A stretch of 64,000 nt of DNA from Myoxocephalus aenaeus (GCA_038501785.1 JBAMJR010000089.1:5002001-5066000); one strand, 5' to 3'. Shown: positions 1 through 14,180, counted from the stretch's first letter. Made by a program: numbers and translations. Notes: a model not told the origin generated them from the letters alone.

Positions 1-1302
1 GCTAGACCAGGTATGGATTTTGCCCCTCGGAGCTTTGTAATTGATTTAGCTAAATTTGTCATTCACAGAAAACCACAGAGAAAGAAAATGCTGCTGCTAG
101 TCTCGTACCACTGGAGTACCACTCTTTCCTCTGGCTGTAAAGCTCCTCAACTCATCCGCCGTACTCCAGCACAACTTGCATTTTGTTGTGCAACCCTATG
201 TAGTAAAATGACAATACATTCACCCTAAATTAAGAAAGAAAAAGGTGGAAAAAGAAATGTAGACATTAGCTTGTTATTTTTTAGGGAAGACAACATGGAA
301 AAGTTTGAATACTAAAATCCAAGTTGTGATAATGAACCTCAACCGTGTTATTGAGATGGTGAGCTCATCTTGGTTGCTCTATGTTGTTCAGGTGTTGAGA
401 TAGAAAGTAGATCATGTAAGCCTATAAAGGGTATAATATTTCTCATTCGACACATTACAAAAGACTTAGTGTATATACTGACTGTATTCTACAAAGTGAA
501 TGATTTCAGACAGTCACGGAAACTCCAAACAGACAAAGCTAAAACTCAAACTGCAGGTCAGTTTCTATAGTGTTAACTACTGACCCGTCATGCTGCCTCC
601 ATTCCTGAGCTAAATAGGCCGGATGGCAAAGAAGCCCGACAGACTAAAATGAGGATATGACCTGGTTTATAAACCATGGATTTACTAATAACTAGAAAGT
701 TTGTACCTAAAAGAAAGCCAGATAAATATATTTAGCGATTAAAACTGTACTTCTTAAATAATCTGATACAATGAAATGCAGTAGCAGCTGGCCACATTCT
801 TCTGTTAACTAACCTCTCAGAGGTCTAGTTTTTCAAAATGTGTTTGCAACATAATCCATTCCTGCTCTTGCAAGATGACGTTTGCTTGTACAGTATATGC
901 TGTTTCGAGAAAAGCTGACGTTTTGAAAAGGTATTAAAATGTCTTTTGGTCATATCATAACAACAGAAAGCTTTCTTGCAATGGTGTATTTATTCAACAA
1001 CAAGGCATTAATAATACTCTGCCAGTAATAACTGTGCCCCTTTTAGAGTCCAAAGCTCATCTATGTATATAAACGTCTCTATGTGGACAATAAAACACAA
1101 ATCCCCATCATAAATTAAACAGTTACAACAGGCATTTAGGGCTCTCTAATTGAAGTGCGTGGGTGTGTTTGTTTGTTGGCCTGAGGCTGATAAATACTGA
1201 CTTATTTCCCGTTTGTCTTGCATTCCCACAGTATCAAACATGTTGTAGCTCTGGTGGGATGTGTGAGTGGCGATCATGTCAAGACTTGTAACTGTATCTT
1301 TA
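1..1302. other. AT-rich noncoding DNA
   Basis: No exon, repeat or RNA gene could be supported. If the fam13a call is right, this is probably intron of that gene. Confidence 0.5.
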
Positions 1303-1568
1303 GTAAATGGTAAATGTTCCAGTACTTGTACAGCGCTTTTCTAGTCTTCCAACTACTCAAAGTGCTTTCACACTACTTGTCATCATTCACCCATTCATAC
1401 ACCGATGGGAGGGGCTAAGGTGCCACCTGCCCATCAGGAGTAACTAACATTCACACACACACATTCATACATCGTAGGCACGGCTTCATTTTGGGGTTAA
1501 AGGCCTTGCCCAAGGACACATCGACGTGGGCTAGCGGAGCCGGGGATCGAACCAGGGTACTCGGTTGC
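1303..1568 (+). repeat. Dispersed fish-type repeat, class unknown
   Basis: It runs from TAAATGGTAAATG through CACCCATTCATACACCGATG and TTGCCCAAGGACACATC to GCCGGGGATCGAACCA. I recognise it as a repeat common in teleost genomes, but cannot assign it to a class. Short ORFs across it are shadows. Confidence 0.6.
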
Positions 1569-2520
1569 CTCCTCTTCATCTTTGACTTGCTCCCCCATGG
1601 CTCCTCTGTTTCCATCACCCCAACAACCCACTCCACCATCACTAACTGCCTCACAGATATAAAGACTTGGATGCAAGTCAACTTCCTCAAACTCAACAGC
1701 GACAATTCTGAAATCCTCATCATCGGCCCCAAATCAGGAAACAAAACCTCCAACATCTCCCTCTCCATCGATGGCACCTTTGTTCCTGCTTCCACACACA
1801 TATCTGTAACCTTGGTGTCATCTTCGATCCAATGCTCCCATTTGAACGCCACGTCAATCACATCACAAGAAATCGCCTTCTTTCATCTTAAAAAAAAAAG
1901 CCAGTCTACGCCCCTCGCTCTCCTCACATCCACGCCTTCATCACCTCTCGACTGGACCACTGCAACAGCATCCTGTACGGCACATCCACCTAAACCATCA
2001 ACAAACTACAATACAACCAGAACTCAGCTGCCCGTCTGCTCTCCCACTCCGCCACCAGAGATCACATGACCCCAGTCCTTCAAAACCTCCACTGGCTCCT
2101 CGTACAGCAAAGAATCCAGTTCAAGATTCTCCTCATCACCTACAAAGCCCTTCACAACCCTAAGCCCCTCCATACCTCTCTGACCTCCTGCACTAACATG
2201 CTCCAACCTTAGATCCGCCGCCGACAACCTCCTTACCCCCCTCTACTCTGTCTGAGCATCGACGGGGCCTTCTCCATTGCTGCCCCCTCCCTCTGGAACT
2301 CTCTCCTCCAGCAGCTCAGACATTCTCCGTCACTCTGCACTTTCAAAACTGCACTTAAAACTCATTGATTTAAATCTGCTTTTAACCTGTGATGCTAGTT
2401 AAGTATGTTTTTGTTTTGTTTCTTACGGTTATGTCATCTCTCTTGTTTACATTGTTATTGTTTCTATTCTTTTGTTTTTTACCCTGGAGTACCTTTTAAA
2501 CCTTTTTATACAAATAAAAT
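1569..2520 (+). mobile_element. 3' end of an L2/CR1-type LINE, decayed
   Basis: Translation in shifting frames gives the C-terminal part of a non-LTR reverse transcriptase: DIKTWMQVNFLKLNSDNSEI, then IGPKSGNKTSNISLSIDG, a frame change at the missing 'NLGVIFDP' region, then (in nucleotides) the RLDYCNSILYG-, QNSAARLL- and HWLPVQQRIQFKILLITYKAL-type stretches. It ends with LCTFKTALKTH and a stop near 2365, followed by an AT-rich tail. The 5' part is missing. Confidence 0.75.
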
Positions 2521-4310
2521 GTAAGTAACTACTGAATTGAATTAGTGTTGGGCTCTGTTAAATATTCACTCTTTTTACCTTTACTCTTGTGGACACTGTG
2601 TATTTTTTACTAGATTAAGCACTGTGTTTCACTTATATAATAACTGAATGTTGATCTTTCAGTGCTTTCTTACAGGCATAAATCCCAATGTATGTCATTT
2701 GAGAGCAGTCTATATTTTTGTGGATCCAGTTTCCTGTTTACTGTACTTGTTACTGTACACCTTCTTAGGTAAGGTTGAGTACCTTCAGGCTTTAAAAATA
2801 TTCGGAAGCTTAAGTTACATGCAGCTCTGCTCAAAGTAGAAGACTTTTCATTAAACTACTGGTGAAAGTAAACATGTTTCATCAGCAGATGGGCTTACCC
2901 TCCTGAGCTTATCTTGCTGCCATTTCTTTTATCTCGACAGTGACACATGTCTTGATATCTGTATCACATGTATGGTATCCGATCTTTGTTTCAAACCGAA
3001 TAAACATTTTTTTTAAACACAGTGAGTCTGTCTTTGTTGTTAAACTGAAGCCTCTCATTTGATTACATATACAAATATGAACGTGTACACATATTGACCT
3101 TGATCAAATAAAATGATGCCAGAGCTCTACTACATGTACCCAAACAGGACATTTCTAATCAAATTCATGACCAGCTTTTGTGGCAGGGTTCATGTGTAAC
3201 AATACTACAACACAGTTGGAATGGCACACCGTAGCCCATGTTGGTCTCTCACTGCAAATAAGTGTGTGTGTTTTTCCTACAGCTGATTGCCTTTATCAAA
3301 CCCCGTCATGTGACCGAGCGGCGAGGCCACATGCATCAGAGGCAGTCTGAGAGGTGACCTGAGGCTAATCAGCACCAAGGCAATGCAGCAGATAAGAAAG
3401 CAGGAAGTATGTATTGAAAGGGTGACAAATAGACTGTAGTAAACCATGAGGCCAAACCTCTTAAACAAGAACAATTAATCACAGAACTTAATGACAGGAA
3501 TAAACTGTTATTTTTTGTACCTTATTTTTCCTCTGCTTCGCCTGAGGAACATTACTGGAGGATTTGTTCAGAAGTTCTGCATCTTGTGGAGTTTTTTTTT
3601 GTCCTCTCTTGAAACATGTATTGGGAGAAAATGCAAAATAAAGATATTATGATTTAAAGTGCAGTACATAAACAGTTAAATATGCAAGAATGCATTTACT
3701 AAGACAACTGATAGCATTTTTTTTTTAACTGGACAAATGATGAAAGATAATACTAATTAATTTGTTGGATGTAATAAAATGATAATCATGAACTAATATT
3801 ACCTAAAGCAATTACAATTTTTTCTTGGTACAGTGCAGTTTTTCCTTGCTAGAGTAAATGCTCCACAAACAATACAAATACTCCTGCAGTGCAGGTGATG
3901 TCTAAAGACTCCTATCCTGAGACGAAATGATAACCTATCAGTAATCTCAGTTGTGTAATTTAAAATACACACTGACGTGACCTGATTACCATTGTAGGCA
4001 GTATGCACAAGTCAGCTGACACTGATAACATCTTTAAAGCTCACAGAAATCTAAACAGACGCACGCAGAAATGGCTTTCGTGCTGGAAAACCATTTTTCC
4101 AAAACATGGCCGTGTTATGTTGATCACGTCACAGATCACATGGTTGGTGTTAAAAGAGACTGTGTCAGGGAATTTGAAGGGGTCATGCATCAACATCAAC
4201 ACTGCATTTCACAGCAGACAGATAAAGACTTCCATATCAGGTACACTGAGGAGCATAAATGTATAAACAAAGACGCACACATACAGGAGTGCTGCTGTGA
4301 AGTCACACAC
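2521..4310. other. Noncoding DNA, probably fam13a intron
   Basis: AT-rich with no recognisable exon on either strand. Further fam13a exons would be expected downstream on the minus strand, but none was found here. Confidence 0.45.
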
Positions 4311-7300
4311 CTTCGTTCTGGGAATTGGCGTCGGTGGGTTTGCGTTGAGGTGACTGGGTGACTTCTTTGTGTCTGCATCCGTCATGTGCACCTCCTGGGA
4401 CCAGAAGAAGGTCAAAAGAAGTCACAGTTGTAATGCACATCATAGTGTACATTCATACATTAGCAACAGATCATGCTTAACAGAGGACATTGGTTCTTCA
4501 CTTCTTATTGTTCTAACTGTAGCTGTATCTCTACAGCAGCTATGAACTATGTCTTCAGGGCCTCATTTAATAAAACTCCTGGGTATGTGTACTTTTGTAC
4601 TGGATACGTGTACTTTTGTTTTGCTTCTTTGAGCCTTAACAACAGGGTTCAGAATAGACTTTCACAAGTTGACGATCTGCACACATCTCACGTACACTCA
4701 TAAACACCTGCATGCACACCTCCAACACGTGTGCTGCGAATGACCGTCAGCAGCCGAGGGGCCTTAGTGTGTGACTGTGCATATGTGTTAGTGTTTATGT
4801 GCGCATTTTTGTGTGTAAGACAATCTCATTCTGACTGAAGGGTTTCCCACAGGTCAGCAGGGTCTCATGTGGCTGAGGAGAGGTACCCTGAGAGAAGGGA
4901 AGGGAGGCCAGACACAGGGAGCTAAATCCGACTGGCATCAGGTGGCCCACGTCACACTGCATGCCAATAACAGTCGTCAATCAACGATCAGACGTTCCCT
5001 ATAGACAGTGAAGGAGTTCCTTCCAAAAGTGCCGTTAAAGATTTTGCCGTTAAAATTGTGATATGATATTTTAAAAGATATTCATACTGCAGCTTTTGGA
5101 GCAGTAATATTGCCTTATTTAGTGGATTGGGACCAACTTCAGTTTACTGTAAAGATATCAAATATGCCATACTAGCTGAGATGGTCAGTGGCATTAAGCA
5201 CACAACTTTGATTATCTGCCCTTTCTGTGCTGACTTTGCTTGTTTTCTTTATGTTCACATGAGGTCACTCTGGGTGAAGGTTTGGGTGAAAGTTTGATCT
5301 TTTTGCAGGGCAGTAAATACCGCCATAGAGACACTGATGTCACGGTGATCATTTGTCAAGGGATTCTATATTGATGGATATTGTATAGGCTAAGTCAGTA
5401 TTTCATCCAGACACATTTCATTTTGACTACTTTAGAAATAAATAAACAAGAATAAATGATTACATAAATTCAAGATTCATTAATTCCCCACTAGAATTGT
5501 ATTTTGTGTGAAGAGTCACTGTCCAGGACGAACCATGTATTTCAAGTTTAGGGATGTGGAATTTTCAGGTACATTTAACGATTAAATTATTATATGAAAT
5601 GAATCTGCGATCGCTTGACTTAAATCACTTTAAACAGATGGCTTGCTGCTGTGTTGTGCTTGGTTTCAGATAGCTACAGATGCAGCAGCAAGATGCCGCC
5701 AGGAAAACCGATCAATGAAGACATCAGCCATCGAAGCAGCAAATATAAATCAACAAGCAGAGACTCAAACCAGCCACCCGAGGAGGAGTCGATCCTGCGA
5801 GGCTGTGATATAAGATCAATTTTAACTTGGCATTATGCACGCCCGTTCTATATTTATAAACTATCACACTTCTGGGTGGATGGGCCGAGGGGAGGTCACG
5901 GTCCAGAGGAACTCATACTGTTGAATGTGCATTGGCACAACAGGTGGGCTGCACTGTACTGACATTGTACTGACCACCATCACAGATCTATTTCATATAA
6001 ACATGAGCATCTGGTGTCCCTGCGAGTTTACAACACCTTGACAATAATAAGGGTTGGCAGTTCTTCTGTGCAGCATTCTCCGCTTCTGGCGATCTCGAAT
6101 ATATTGCTGTAGTTCTGGATGAACTTGAACATTATCTTGTTACAGGTATTTTGGTCCTTCATTGCTTCGTATCCAGGGGCCACGCTGGAAAAGAGGGACA
6201 GGAAACGAAAAACAAAAATGAAATCAAACTGATGAGATTTTATCACATTCTTTAAAGATGTCAGCAGCAGTAAATGCTTTTTTTCTTCTTCTTACTTTAC
6301 AGCATTGAACAAATTCAAGTTCAAAGTTAGTCTTTAGCTAATCTTCTTGATTAACGAAGATAATAATAATTCAGCCGTCCTAGTGATTATGATGTGTGAC
6401 GCTACGGAACAGCTGTTTGAGATGTACACTCGGCTGTCGGCCTAATTATATAACTTAAACACACACGCACACAAACACACACCTCTGATAAAGAGAACAG
6501 CTTGTACAGTATGAAGGACTATCCACTCCAGTTTCTTCTTCTCTATTCCTTCCAAAGGGTCCGATCCTCTACCATGCTCAGTTCTCAGGCCTGAACCCAC
6601 TTTATTACTGGAAGATGCCCACTAGTCACCAGTTTGAAAAACAGAAGCTGACAGTGAAATTATGAGTATGATTTGAAACTCGCTGCCCGGTAAGCCTGTC
6701 ATAAATAGACCAGTGAAAACAGAGGCACTTAGTTCAGCAGCTGCATGGAGGCATATGATGAGACTGATGCAACAGTTGAAAACATAATGACACCACGGAA
6801 CAGTTTCTTATATACATGTCTATCTGATGCAGTAGTTTAATTAAATACAGGTGTCTGACAAAATATTAAAAAGTGTATTCATGGATTGAAGGATCATTTA
6901 TTGCCATTTATGAGCAACAAGTAAGCATCACTAGCAAACCTTTACAGTCATCTTATCATAAATAAGGTACAGCACCACCTGCTGGCCAAACGCTATATAC
7001 AGAGACCAGTAATTAATTAGAGGATTTTCAGCAGCCATGTTCTCAATATATATTCTAATTTTTATGTTCATGCTTTCAGACTCATTTGTGTTTTTAAGAA
7101 TACATTTGCCATTGTTTTCTTTATTAACCCACATAGTTGTTCCTCCAGTATTGGCTGAACTGTGAAGTCTAAGATTGTCTCCTATTCTGAAATAAAAATG
7201 TACAAGAAAGCGTTTCTTGTTGTTGTCACATATTGAAAAAGATTGCAATTTCTATGGGTGAGACTTGACTGGTTCTCTATCTCACTCAATATGTATTGCA

Positions 7301-10300
7301 TGTTTTAATATTGTAATCATTCTACCCATCCTACTGCTTTGACATATGAAACCAATGTTTAATATCTGACTCACTAAACAGAAATAGGGGAAAGGTGATT
7401 GAATCCCTCAGCTTTAGCTCCCATGACTGTCTGCCTACTTGTTTTTCCTGGAAGTTATTTAAAGACTACAACAAACATGTTTTGTAAAGGTCACAGTAAA
7501 AACACCAAACTTGCCAAAACCTTCAGGAATGTCAGATATGTTCACCCCATTTCAGCATAATATTGTCCTAATTTCTGTTTTTTTTTATGCTTATTGCTCA
7601 TGAGTTATACCCAAAATGTTTTCTACTAAAATATGACTATTTTCCTGTGAACATGAATGCAAATGAGGATGAATAAGTATCATTGTGTTCAGTCAAGTTG
7701 CCTCCTATGCCATTGAATGTGAACCATTAAAACTAATGTGAGGCTGAGGCTGAGGCATTCATTTTAATTAATTAATTGGAAATTGGATTGTGAGTATGAT
7801 GCAAGTATAAAGTGCTTTTACTTACTGGAACACCATAAACATGTTTATATGACTATACTCAATGCAATAACTGAGATTTATTTCTACTGTTTTTACTATA
7901 ACGTTTCTAAATCACAATGTGTTTCAGCTCATTGCTTTGTTTTTTTCGGCCCACAACTTGCCTGCTTTGTATCCCTCTCACCAACCTAAGATATTCTATA
8001 TATTTTCTATGATAAACTGACTGTACTCCACATGCTCAGCACCATATGGCAGACAGACAGCTCTGTATCTGTTTATAGGCATGTGTTTTCTAACATGTTC
8101 ATTCTAACATTATCAATCCGATGATATGTTGATATAGTATCAACATACCATAGGATTAATAATCTGTCAATGCCCCAAAAGGCTAAAGTATCAATTAATG
8201 CAGGTGGAAAGTCATTAAAGTTTAAATAAAACTGTTTGTTATAGATTGTAATATGATACAAGGCCAAAAGAGAACTCTGAAGTGATAGTGAGATTGGTCC
8301 ATGGATGTTTATTTTGACACCTTGCCCACATCTACCCTAAAAACAGGTTCAACTCACTGGAAGACACTGGGTCCAAACACAGTTGCGAGGTTGAGGGCGG
8401 TCATACGGTTCTCTTTGTGGTTGCCCTCCACCAGGGTGAGGAAGTGGCAGAGGTAGTGGAGGAGGCTGTGGTGGACGTCTGGGAGCTGCTGGAGCAGGTC
8501 TCGCATATCTGACCAAGACACATCATCACCGCACTCTGTGGGCACACAAGCAGATGTCAGAAAAGGTCAAAGGATGGGATCCTGCTCCATTACATTTTTT
8601 ACAGTCACTCTTGTTTTTTCTGTTCAGAAAAAGTGAAACTTCTGGCTTCAACATTTTCACAGTAAGGCACTCTAGTACATGAAGCAGCCATTTGTCAGCA
8701 TTCTGCTAAAGTCTTTTTTGCCCACAAATGACCAAGAATCAAATGATGAGCGACACAACCCACTTGATTGACTTTGGAGCAGGAAAGTGTCAAACATAGA
8801 CAGACATTTAGTGAGACCCGTTCACATCCTCAGTTTAGTAAATAGGTTTCCAGCTGGTCTCCAGGAGGCAGTGATAGCTCCATCCACCTGCTCTCTGTAA
8901 CGTCTAATCTTGAGTTGTGGTAAATACGTGAGCATTAGAGCAAAAAGCCTGAAAGTATGTTGATGCTATTACTCCGGACACATAATTAGGTCAGAGTTGG
9001 ATAAACGGATATGGCTTCTGATCCCGAATGAATGAGTGACGCAAGCGTGCGTGCACCTACGTGCGCCTACGTGTGTGTGTGCATGTATATGAAAGCAAGA
9101 ATGTGTGTCCGTCTGTCTGAGTAAATAGAGCGTGATGGGGGAATAATGCTTAGAGCGATCACAACTACTCTTGTTGCCGCTGAGTGAAGTTCTGATGTGT
9201 GGGCACGAGTGTGCAAAGTACATGCTTGTTTTTTTGTGTGGACAAAACACACATTGAGCGATGGAAAAAATTAAAAAACGGCACGCAATTACACATATGT
9301 AGAGGCCACTTAAAAAAAGAGAATGCACATTAACAGATACGCCAACGTGAAGCCAGACAATCACTGCAGAGTATGACAGCGATGTGATGGACATAGAGAC
9401 AGAACGACGAATTCATTGAATTTAAGGTGAGAAACTGCACCCTTTTGTTTGAATGTTTTTGTGTGCCAAAGAGATTACACTGAAAATAAAAAGGTAGCAC
9501 GTGTGTTATCTATTATTACTTCAAATAAAAACAAACAAAAACATGACATCGTTATGTATCAACCATGATATCGTACTTTGAGGGAAAATGCAGAGAAAAA
9601 TGGTGGACCAAAATGTGTATGTGCTTTAAAATGAATGACCAAGATACGGCTACAAACTAGGGCTCGGCTACATGGAAGAAATCAAATATCACAATATTGT
9701 GACCAAATATCTCAATATTAATATTGTGACAATATGTTATGGTCGACTACTGTGTTAAATCAACTATCGCCTACTAAAGCCTACTATCGCCTACTATCGC
9801 CTACTAAAGCGGTAAACTGAGCATGCTCGGTTCATTAATAAATGTACACTGTGTGTGTATTTATGCATTATTTAGTCATCCTTTATTTTTGATTATATTT
9901 ATCTAATAAATAATAATTCTACACATTGATTGGCACACCTCAGACTACCTGATCAGTGTGTTACTGTCGTGTCTTCGTACGCAGGCCTCCAAATATACAC
10001 ATTCAGCTGCAAAAGTGTGCATTTATGCATTCCTAATATTGCCAGCAGGCCCACAGAATATATGGGAAATAAGATGTCTAATACTGATACCAAAATACTG
10101 GCTAAGGGAAACGTAATCTGTTACAACATGTGAGATATTGTTATGTGGGGAAACCGATCCGGAATCTGGACTTTGGAAATCCTGAACTGCCCATATGAGA
10201 ATATTATAATAATTTTACTATGCCAGATAAAAGGCATACACTATAAGAAAGCTGTTAGTGAATACAGTTTTCTTAGAAGCCAAAAGGGAGAATAGAAACC

Positions 10301-13200
10301 AGTTAGAACTGCAACAAAATGATTATTTTCCCTATCTGTTAATCTGTCAATAGTTTTTGTCAATTAACTGGTAAATCATTAACTGGTAAATCCTTTGTGA
10401 TATAAAATACCCCAAAAATAATGACAACTATCCATCACGATTCCCAGAGTTCAATGTGACATCTATAACTTAACTGCAATAACTTATTAATAATAATTTG
10501 CATTGTTTTCATTTAATACATTCAATTGAGAAATGTAAGAATCCTCACATTCACCACGCTTTAAGCAGGAAATGTTTGCAATTTTAACTGGAAAAATTAC
10601 ACAAAAAATAGTAATGGATTATCAAAATAGTAACTGAATAATGGTATGAAGCTTGATCGAATGTTGGTTAACTTATTTAATTTGTGTATTGGTCAATCTA
10701 CGTATGTGTATGTATTTTATCATACAGCTGTTAAATCTGCAACTTCATCTGCCATAAACCATTTATCATATTTTTAAGTCTGTCAAATACTGGCAAGGAG
10801 GCCAAACTGATTTCACAAAGTACAGTCAAATAATTTCAGTCACTAGCTATGGCCAAGTCTTGCACCAAAGAGATGTTATATAATGCAGCATTTGGCCAAA
10901 GGCCCTGAAAAATATACTGCAGCTGAAATGTGGGCTCTCCTCCCATTAAACAGATTGAACCCAGTGATGGAAGAGAGCAGAGAGTGAGCAGACACGTCAC
11001 CTGTCACAAATCACTCACTTGACCTTTTATGACCTCCAAGATTATCAGGTCCATCACTCTTATAGTCACATACACTCTCTCTCTCACTCTCTTTCTCGCT
11101 CTCACACACTCACACACACACTTAACTCTGCAGTGCCTTTATATCCCCTGCCTGTTGCAGATGACTGCTGTACTAATAGTACAGTCCAGCAGCTAAAGAT
11201 AACTTTGCTCATCATCCAATCAGAGTCATGACCCAGATATTCGCTGCACTTGTGAGGGGTATAGATGTCACTATGTGGATTTGGGAAGTTGTTCAGAAAA
11301 GGCATCACATGATGTTTAAACGTGTAAAAACTAATCAGCTTGAGCTGGTAATATCATTCTAGACGACAAAGAGGCACATAAGACAGAATTAGAGCAGCAA
11401 CAACTACTTTATGTTACCTTGGTGGTTCTGTATCAGCGCCTGTTGGACTGTGGAGTCTACCAGACCCATTGGCAGGTCCCTCAGGTACCGTTTGAGCAAG
11501 CTGGCCACCGTACATGAATCAGATTCAGAGAGAAGGTCCACATCCTCTCCACTCTCCAGACGCTGTTTCAGGGTTTCCACAGCACGAACATTCCCATTCA
11601 CTCTGAACAGACCCTCCTGATGCAAGGCTGGAGGGAAAGCAGAGAAATATGTTTATAATGCATGTTTATGCTTGTTCTGCCGTTGCTCTTTTTCTATACT
11701 TTTAAAACTAAAAGAAGATCAGGAGGACTTTTAAAACAAAGTCACGGAGATTTTTGTCCAGAAGGATAAACGAATGGACTTCATTTACAAGTAAAAGTAA
11801 GACCATGCATACACTGAATTAGGCTTTATAACCTATTTGTATTTGCATTGAATGAGTATGAATTGTGGAATTGCGATGGCAAATTAAAAACACACGGAGG
11901 GTGCAGAGGAAATGCGCTCTTTCCCTGAGCTGGTGGAATCAAATACTTTACACGTGTGTGTGTGTGTGTGTGTGTAAAGAATGCTGATATGAAATATGAA
12001 AAACAACCAGTAGTCAATGTGCAAGCTGCCAATTGAATGATGATTTAAACTACTCTAGTTCATATATTTGTAAATCTGATTGAAAGAGTCACTGAGTCAG
12101 AGAGCTGTTTTACTGTTTTATAATAAAGCAGTCAGCCCTTATTAAAGTATTTTTAAGTCAAACGTCATACAACAAGAGGCCTGTAGTTTCAGTCGCCATG
12201 AGGAAGAAGCTCCTCTTCCTTGTACTGACATCTAGTGGTCAAACTGAAGAACTACGGGATATGATAAAGTAGGTCAACACCAAGTACCAATCCAATGTGT
12301 TTTCAAGTTTAAGGTTCAGATGATGTATACCTTACTATTTGGGGTTGACGATATTAGATTTTTCTCTATATTTTTTACACCTAACCAGTCAGCAATGCAA
12401 TTCATCATACTGAGCATCAAGTCTGCATCTTTTTTGTTTGTTTACCTTTTATTATTGTCATCTAGGCTGAAAGCAAATTCATGACATTGATTCTCTCTTG
12501 ATGGTATTGATAATATTGTACTTTTAAATATTGTGCTGTCTTTTTTCTTTAGATTTGAAATGTGTTCTTCAGTATCGCAATGGGTCCTATTTTCTCTTTC
12601 TATGAAATTTGCTGAGCATTTTTCCACTCCGTCTAATCCGTCTAAGAGAACCACTTTATATTTGGGTTGACATCTCCTTTTTCTGTGTTTGTGTTTGCGT
12701 GGGATGGTTGATATGATCTCTCTGATTATTGCATAGCTGGAACTGAAAATGGGAATACATCCTCTGTATTTATATCAGGGTACTTGTGAGATCTGTTAAT
12801 GGTTTGAAATGTGTTAGATTCCTAAAATATTGACTGTCTTGTATAAATGTATAAATGTCTTTATACATTTCTATTATATATTTTCAGAATGGGGCACTTA
12901 ATGTGCCTACACATCAAAAACAAAAAAGCTCATTTTGATTTTGATGATCAAGCATTACACTACTTATTTTACTCTCTTCTATTCCGTTGTTTTTTTATCC
13001 TTACCATGCTTACGGAGATGCTCAACCATCCTCCTGAACACCAGAGGCACACCATCCTCCATCAGACCCTTCTCCTGCAGCTCAAACAGAGACACTCCAA
13101 ACAACTTGGTGTACTTGGCTGTCCCCGTCATGGGTCGCAGTCTGGGTATCTGGACCATCTTCTTCATGTCTTCTTTAACCTGCGCCGCTGTCTTGCTGTG
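4311..13200 (-). CDS. fam13a: FAM13-family RhoGAP protein, probably fam13a; partial, five exons
   Basis: Exons on the minus strand: 13005-13200, 11418-11627, 8358-8535, 6037-6184 and 4311-4394. All have AG/GT borders and joinable phases, giving 272 codons. They encode the N-terminal RhoGAP domain of the FAM13 family, whose role is to act on Rho-type GTPases in the cytoplasm. Visible landmarks are VKEDMKKMV and KLFGVSLFELQ in the first exon, the arginine-finger loop EGLFRVNG, LLKRYLRDLP, and NLATVFGPS. The 6037-6184 exon carries CNKIMFKFIQNYSNIFE and ends LIIVK; the 84-bp exon at 4311 continues E-VHMTDADTK and ends PPTPIPRTK. FAM13A is favoured over FAM13B by the VKEDMKK start and by gprin3 nearby. 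The first exon seen opens at an acceptor (HSKTAAQ), so the ATG lies in an upstream exon I could not identify. The coiled-coil C-terminal half must lie beyond the left edge. A usually conserved Asn (FGPN) is Ser here. Confidence 0.85.
9659..9760 (+). repeat. Degenerate dispersed repeat with CAATATTGTGAC motifs
   Basis: Begins AGGGCTCGGCTACATGGAAG and has repeated ATATTGTGAC-like units. It resembles a decayed copy of the common fish repeat that begins AGGGCTGGGCGATATGG. Within a fam13a intron. Confidence 0.4.
9761..9810 (+). repeat. Five-copy decamer tandem repeat
   Basis: Five consecutive 10-base units alternate between CTACTATCGC and CTACTAAAGC (first unit CAACTATCGC). Confidence 0.85.
10290..10645 (+). 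repeat. Degenerate dispersed fish repeat
   Basis: It runs from ACTGCAACAAAATGATTATT to GGATTATCAAAATAGTAACT and keeps motifs of a common teleost repeat rich in ATTAATC. Lies in a fam13a intron. A similar partial copy is at about 42.78 kb. Confidence 0.35.
11950..11977 (+). repeat. (GT)n microsatellite
   Basis: A GT dinucleotide run of about 12 units within the fam13a intron. Confidence 0.9.
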
Positions 13201-13749
13201 CTGCAGAGAGTAGAGCAGAAAGCAGCAGTCAGCCACTGATGCTATGAGCTCAGAGTGCATCAATGGAGCCTGCATCAGCTCAGATACCACAGAGATAGAT
13301 ACCTGTCCTGGAGGAGGGAGGCTATCTCTGCTCCATAAACTAAAAGGTGTGTGTGTGTGTGTGGATGGTGATGGCGTCCCTGTGGAGTCCGTACATGCAC
13401 TGTCATACTGTCCTGCACTTAGAGGACAGCGTGTTCTTAGAGCTGGGAGGAAAAGGGAGGGCCAGGCCGAGCATATGTTGCTACGACAAATATCAGGTTA
13501 CCACGCAACACCTTTGGTCAAAGGTATTGTCAGAGTGTCACACACACCTGCACAAATAGGCATACTGTATGCACACACATATAGCTGATGGCCATCTGCA
13601 TTATCCATGAAAATAATTTGAATGGATAGTGCGCAGAGTGTGTTGAGAGCTGGAAGGATTATTAGACCAATTTATACTGAGAAAACATTCCTTGTTGTGT
13701 GTTTACTGAGAGGGAAGCGTACAAGAGTTGGCTTTTTTAACAGAAAGAT

Positions 13750-14180
13750 CAGTGGTGGAAGAAGTATTCAGATCCTTTACTTAAGTAAAAGTATAAAAGT
13801 ATTCAAAGCATATTGTACTCAGTAAAATGACTCCTACTACTTGCATGCAGAAAATTACGCCTGTATGTTATATATTATGTAATTATATTGTAATTACTTT
13901 ATTGGATTGTTGTTATTGTGACATTTGTTATTAATGTAGTAGCTGGTTGAGGTGAAGCTGATTTTAACACTTTATGTACTGTTAGATAATAGATTACATT
14001 TTATAAATTAATAATATATTTTTCTAAAGTAACTATTACACGTTGCTGTCACGTTTAATGCATTGGAGTCAAAAGTAACTAAAACGTAGCGGATGAATTG
14101 TAAATACTGAAATAAGTATCGTAAAAATTGCACTAAAGTGCAGTAGTTGAGTCAATGTACATAGTTACTTTCCACCACTG
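13750..14180. mobile_element. Non-autonomous hAT-like DNA element
   Basis: The ends are perfect inverted repeats, CAGTGGTGGAA and TTCCACCACTG. Inside are the TACTTAAGTAAAAGTA-type motifs typical of a common teleost short element. It is about 431 bp and encodes nothing. No clean 8-bp target duplication was seen. Confidence 0.7.

Noticed and set aside
1451..1861. 136-codon minus-strand ORF
   Set aside because: Antisense to the repeat and LINE tail.
8969..9394. 141-codon minus-strand ORF
   Set aside because: Low-complexity, GT-rich region in a fam13a intron with no splice context or family match.
9761..9810. CRISPR-like array
   Set aside because: Units are contiguous without spacers, and the genome is a vertebrate.
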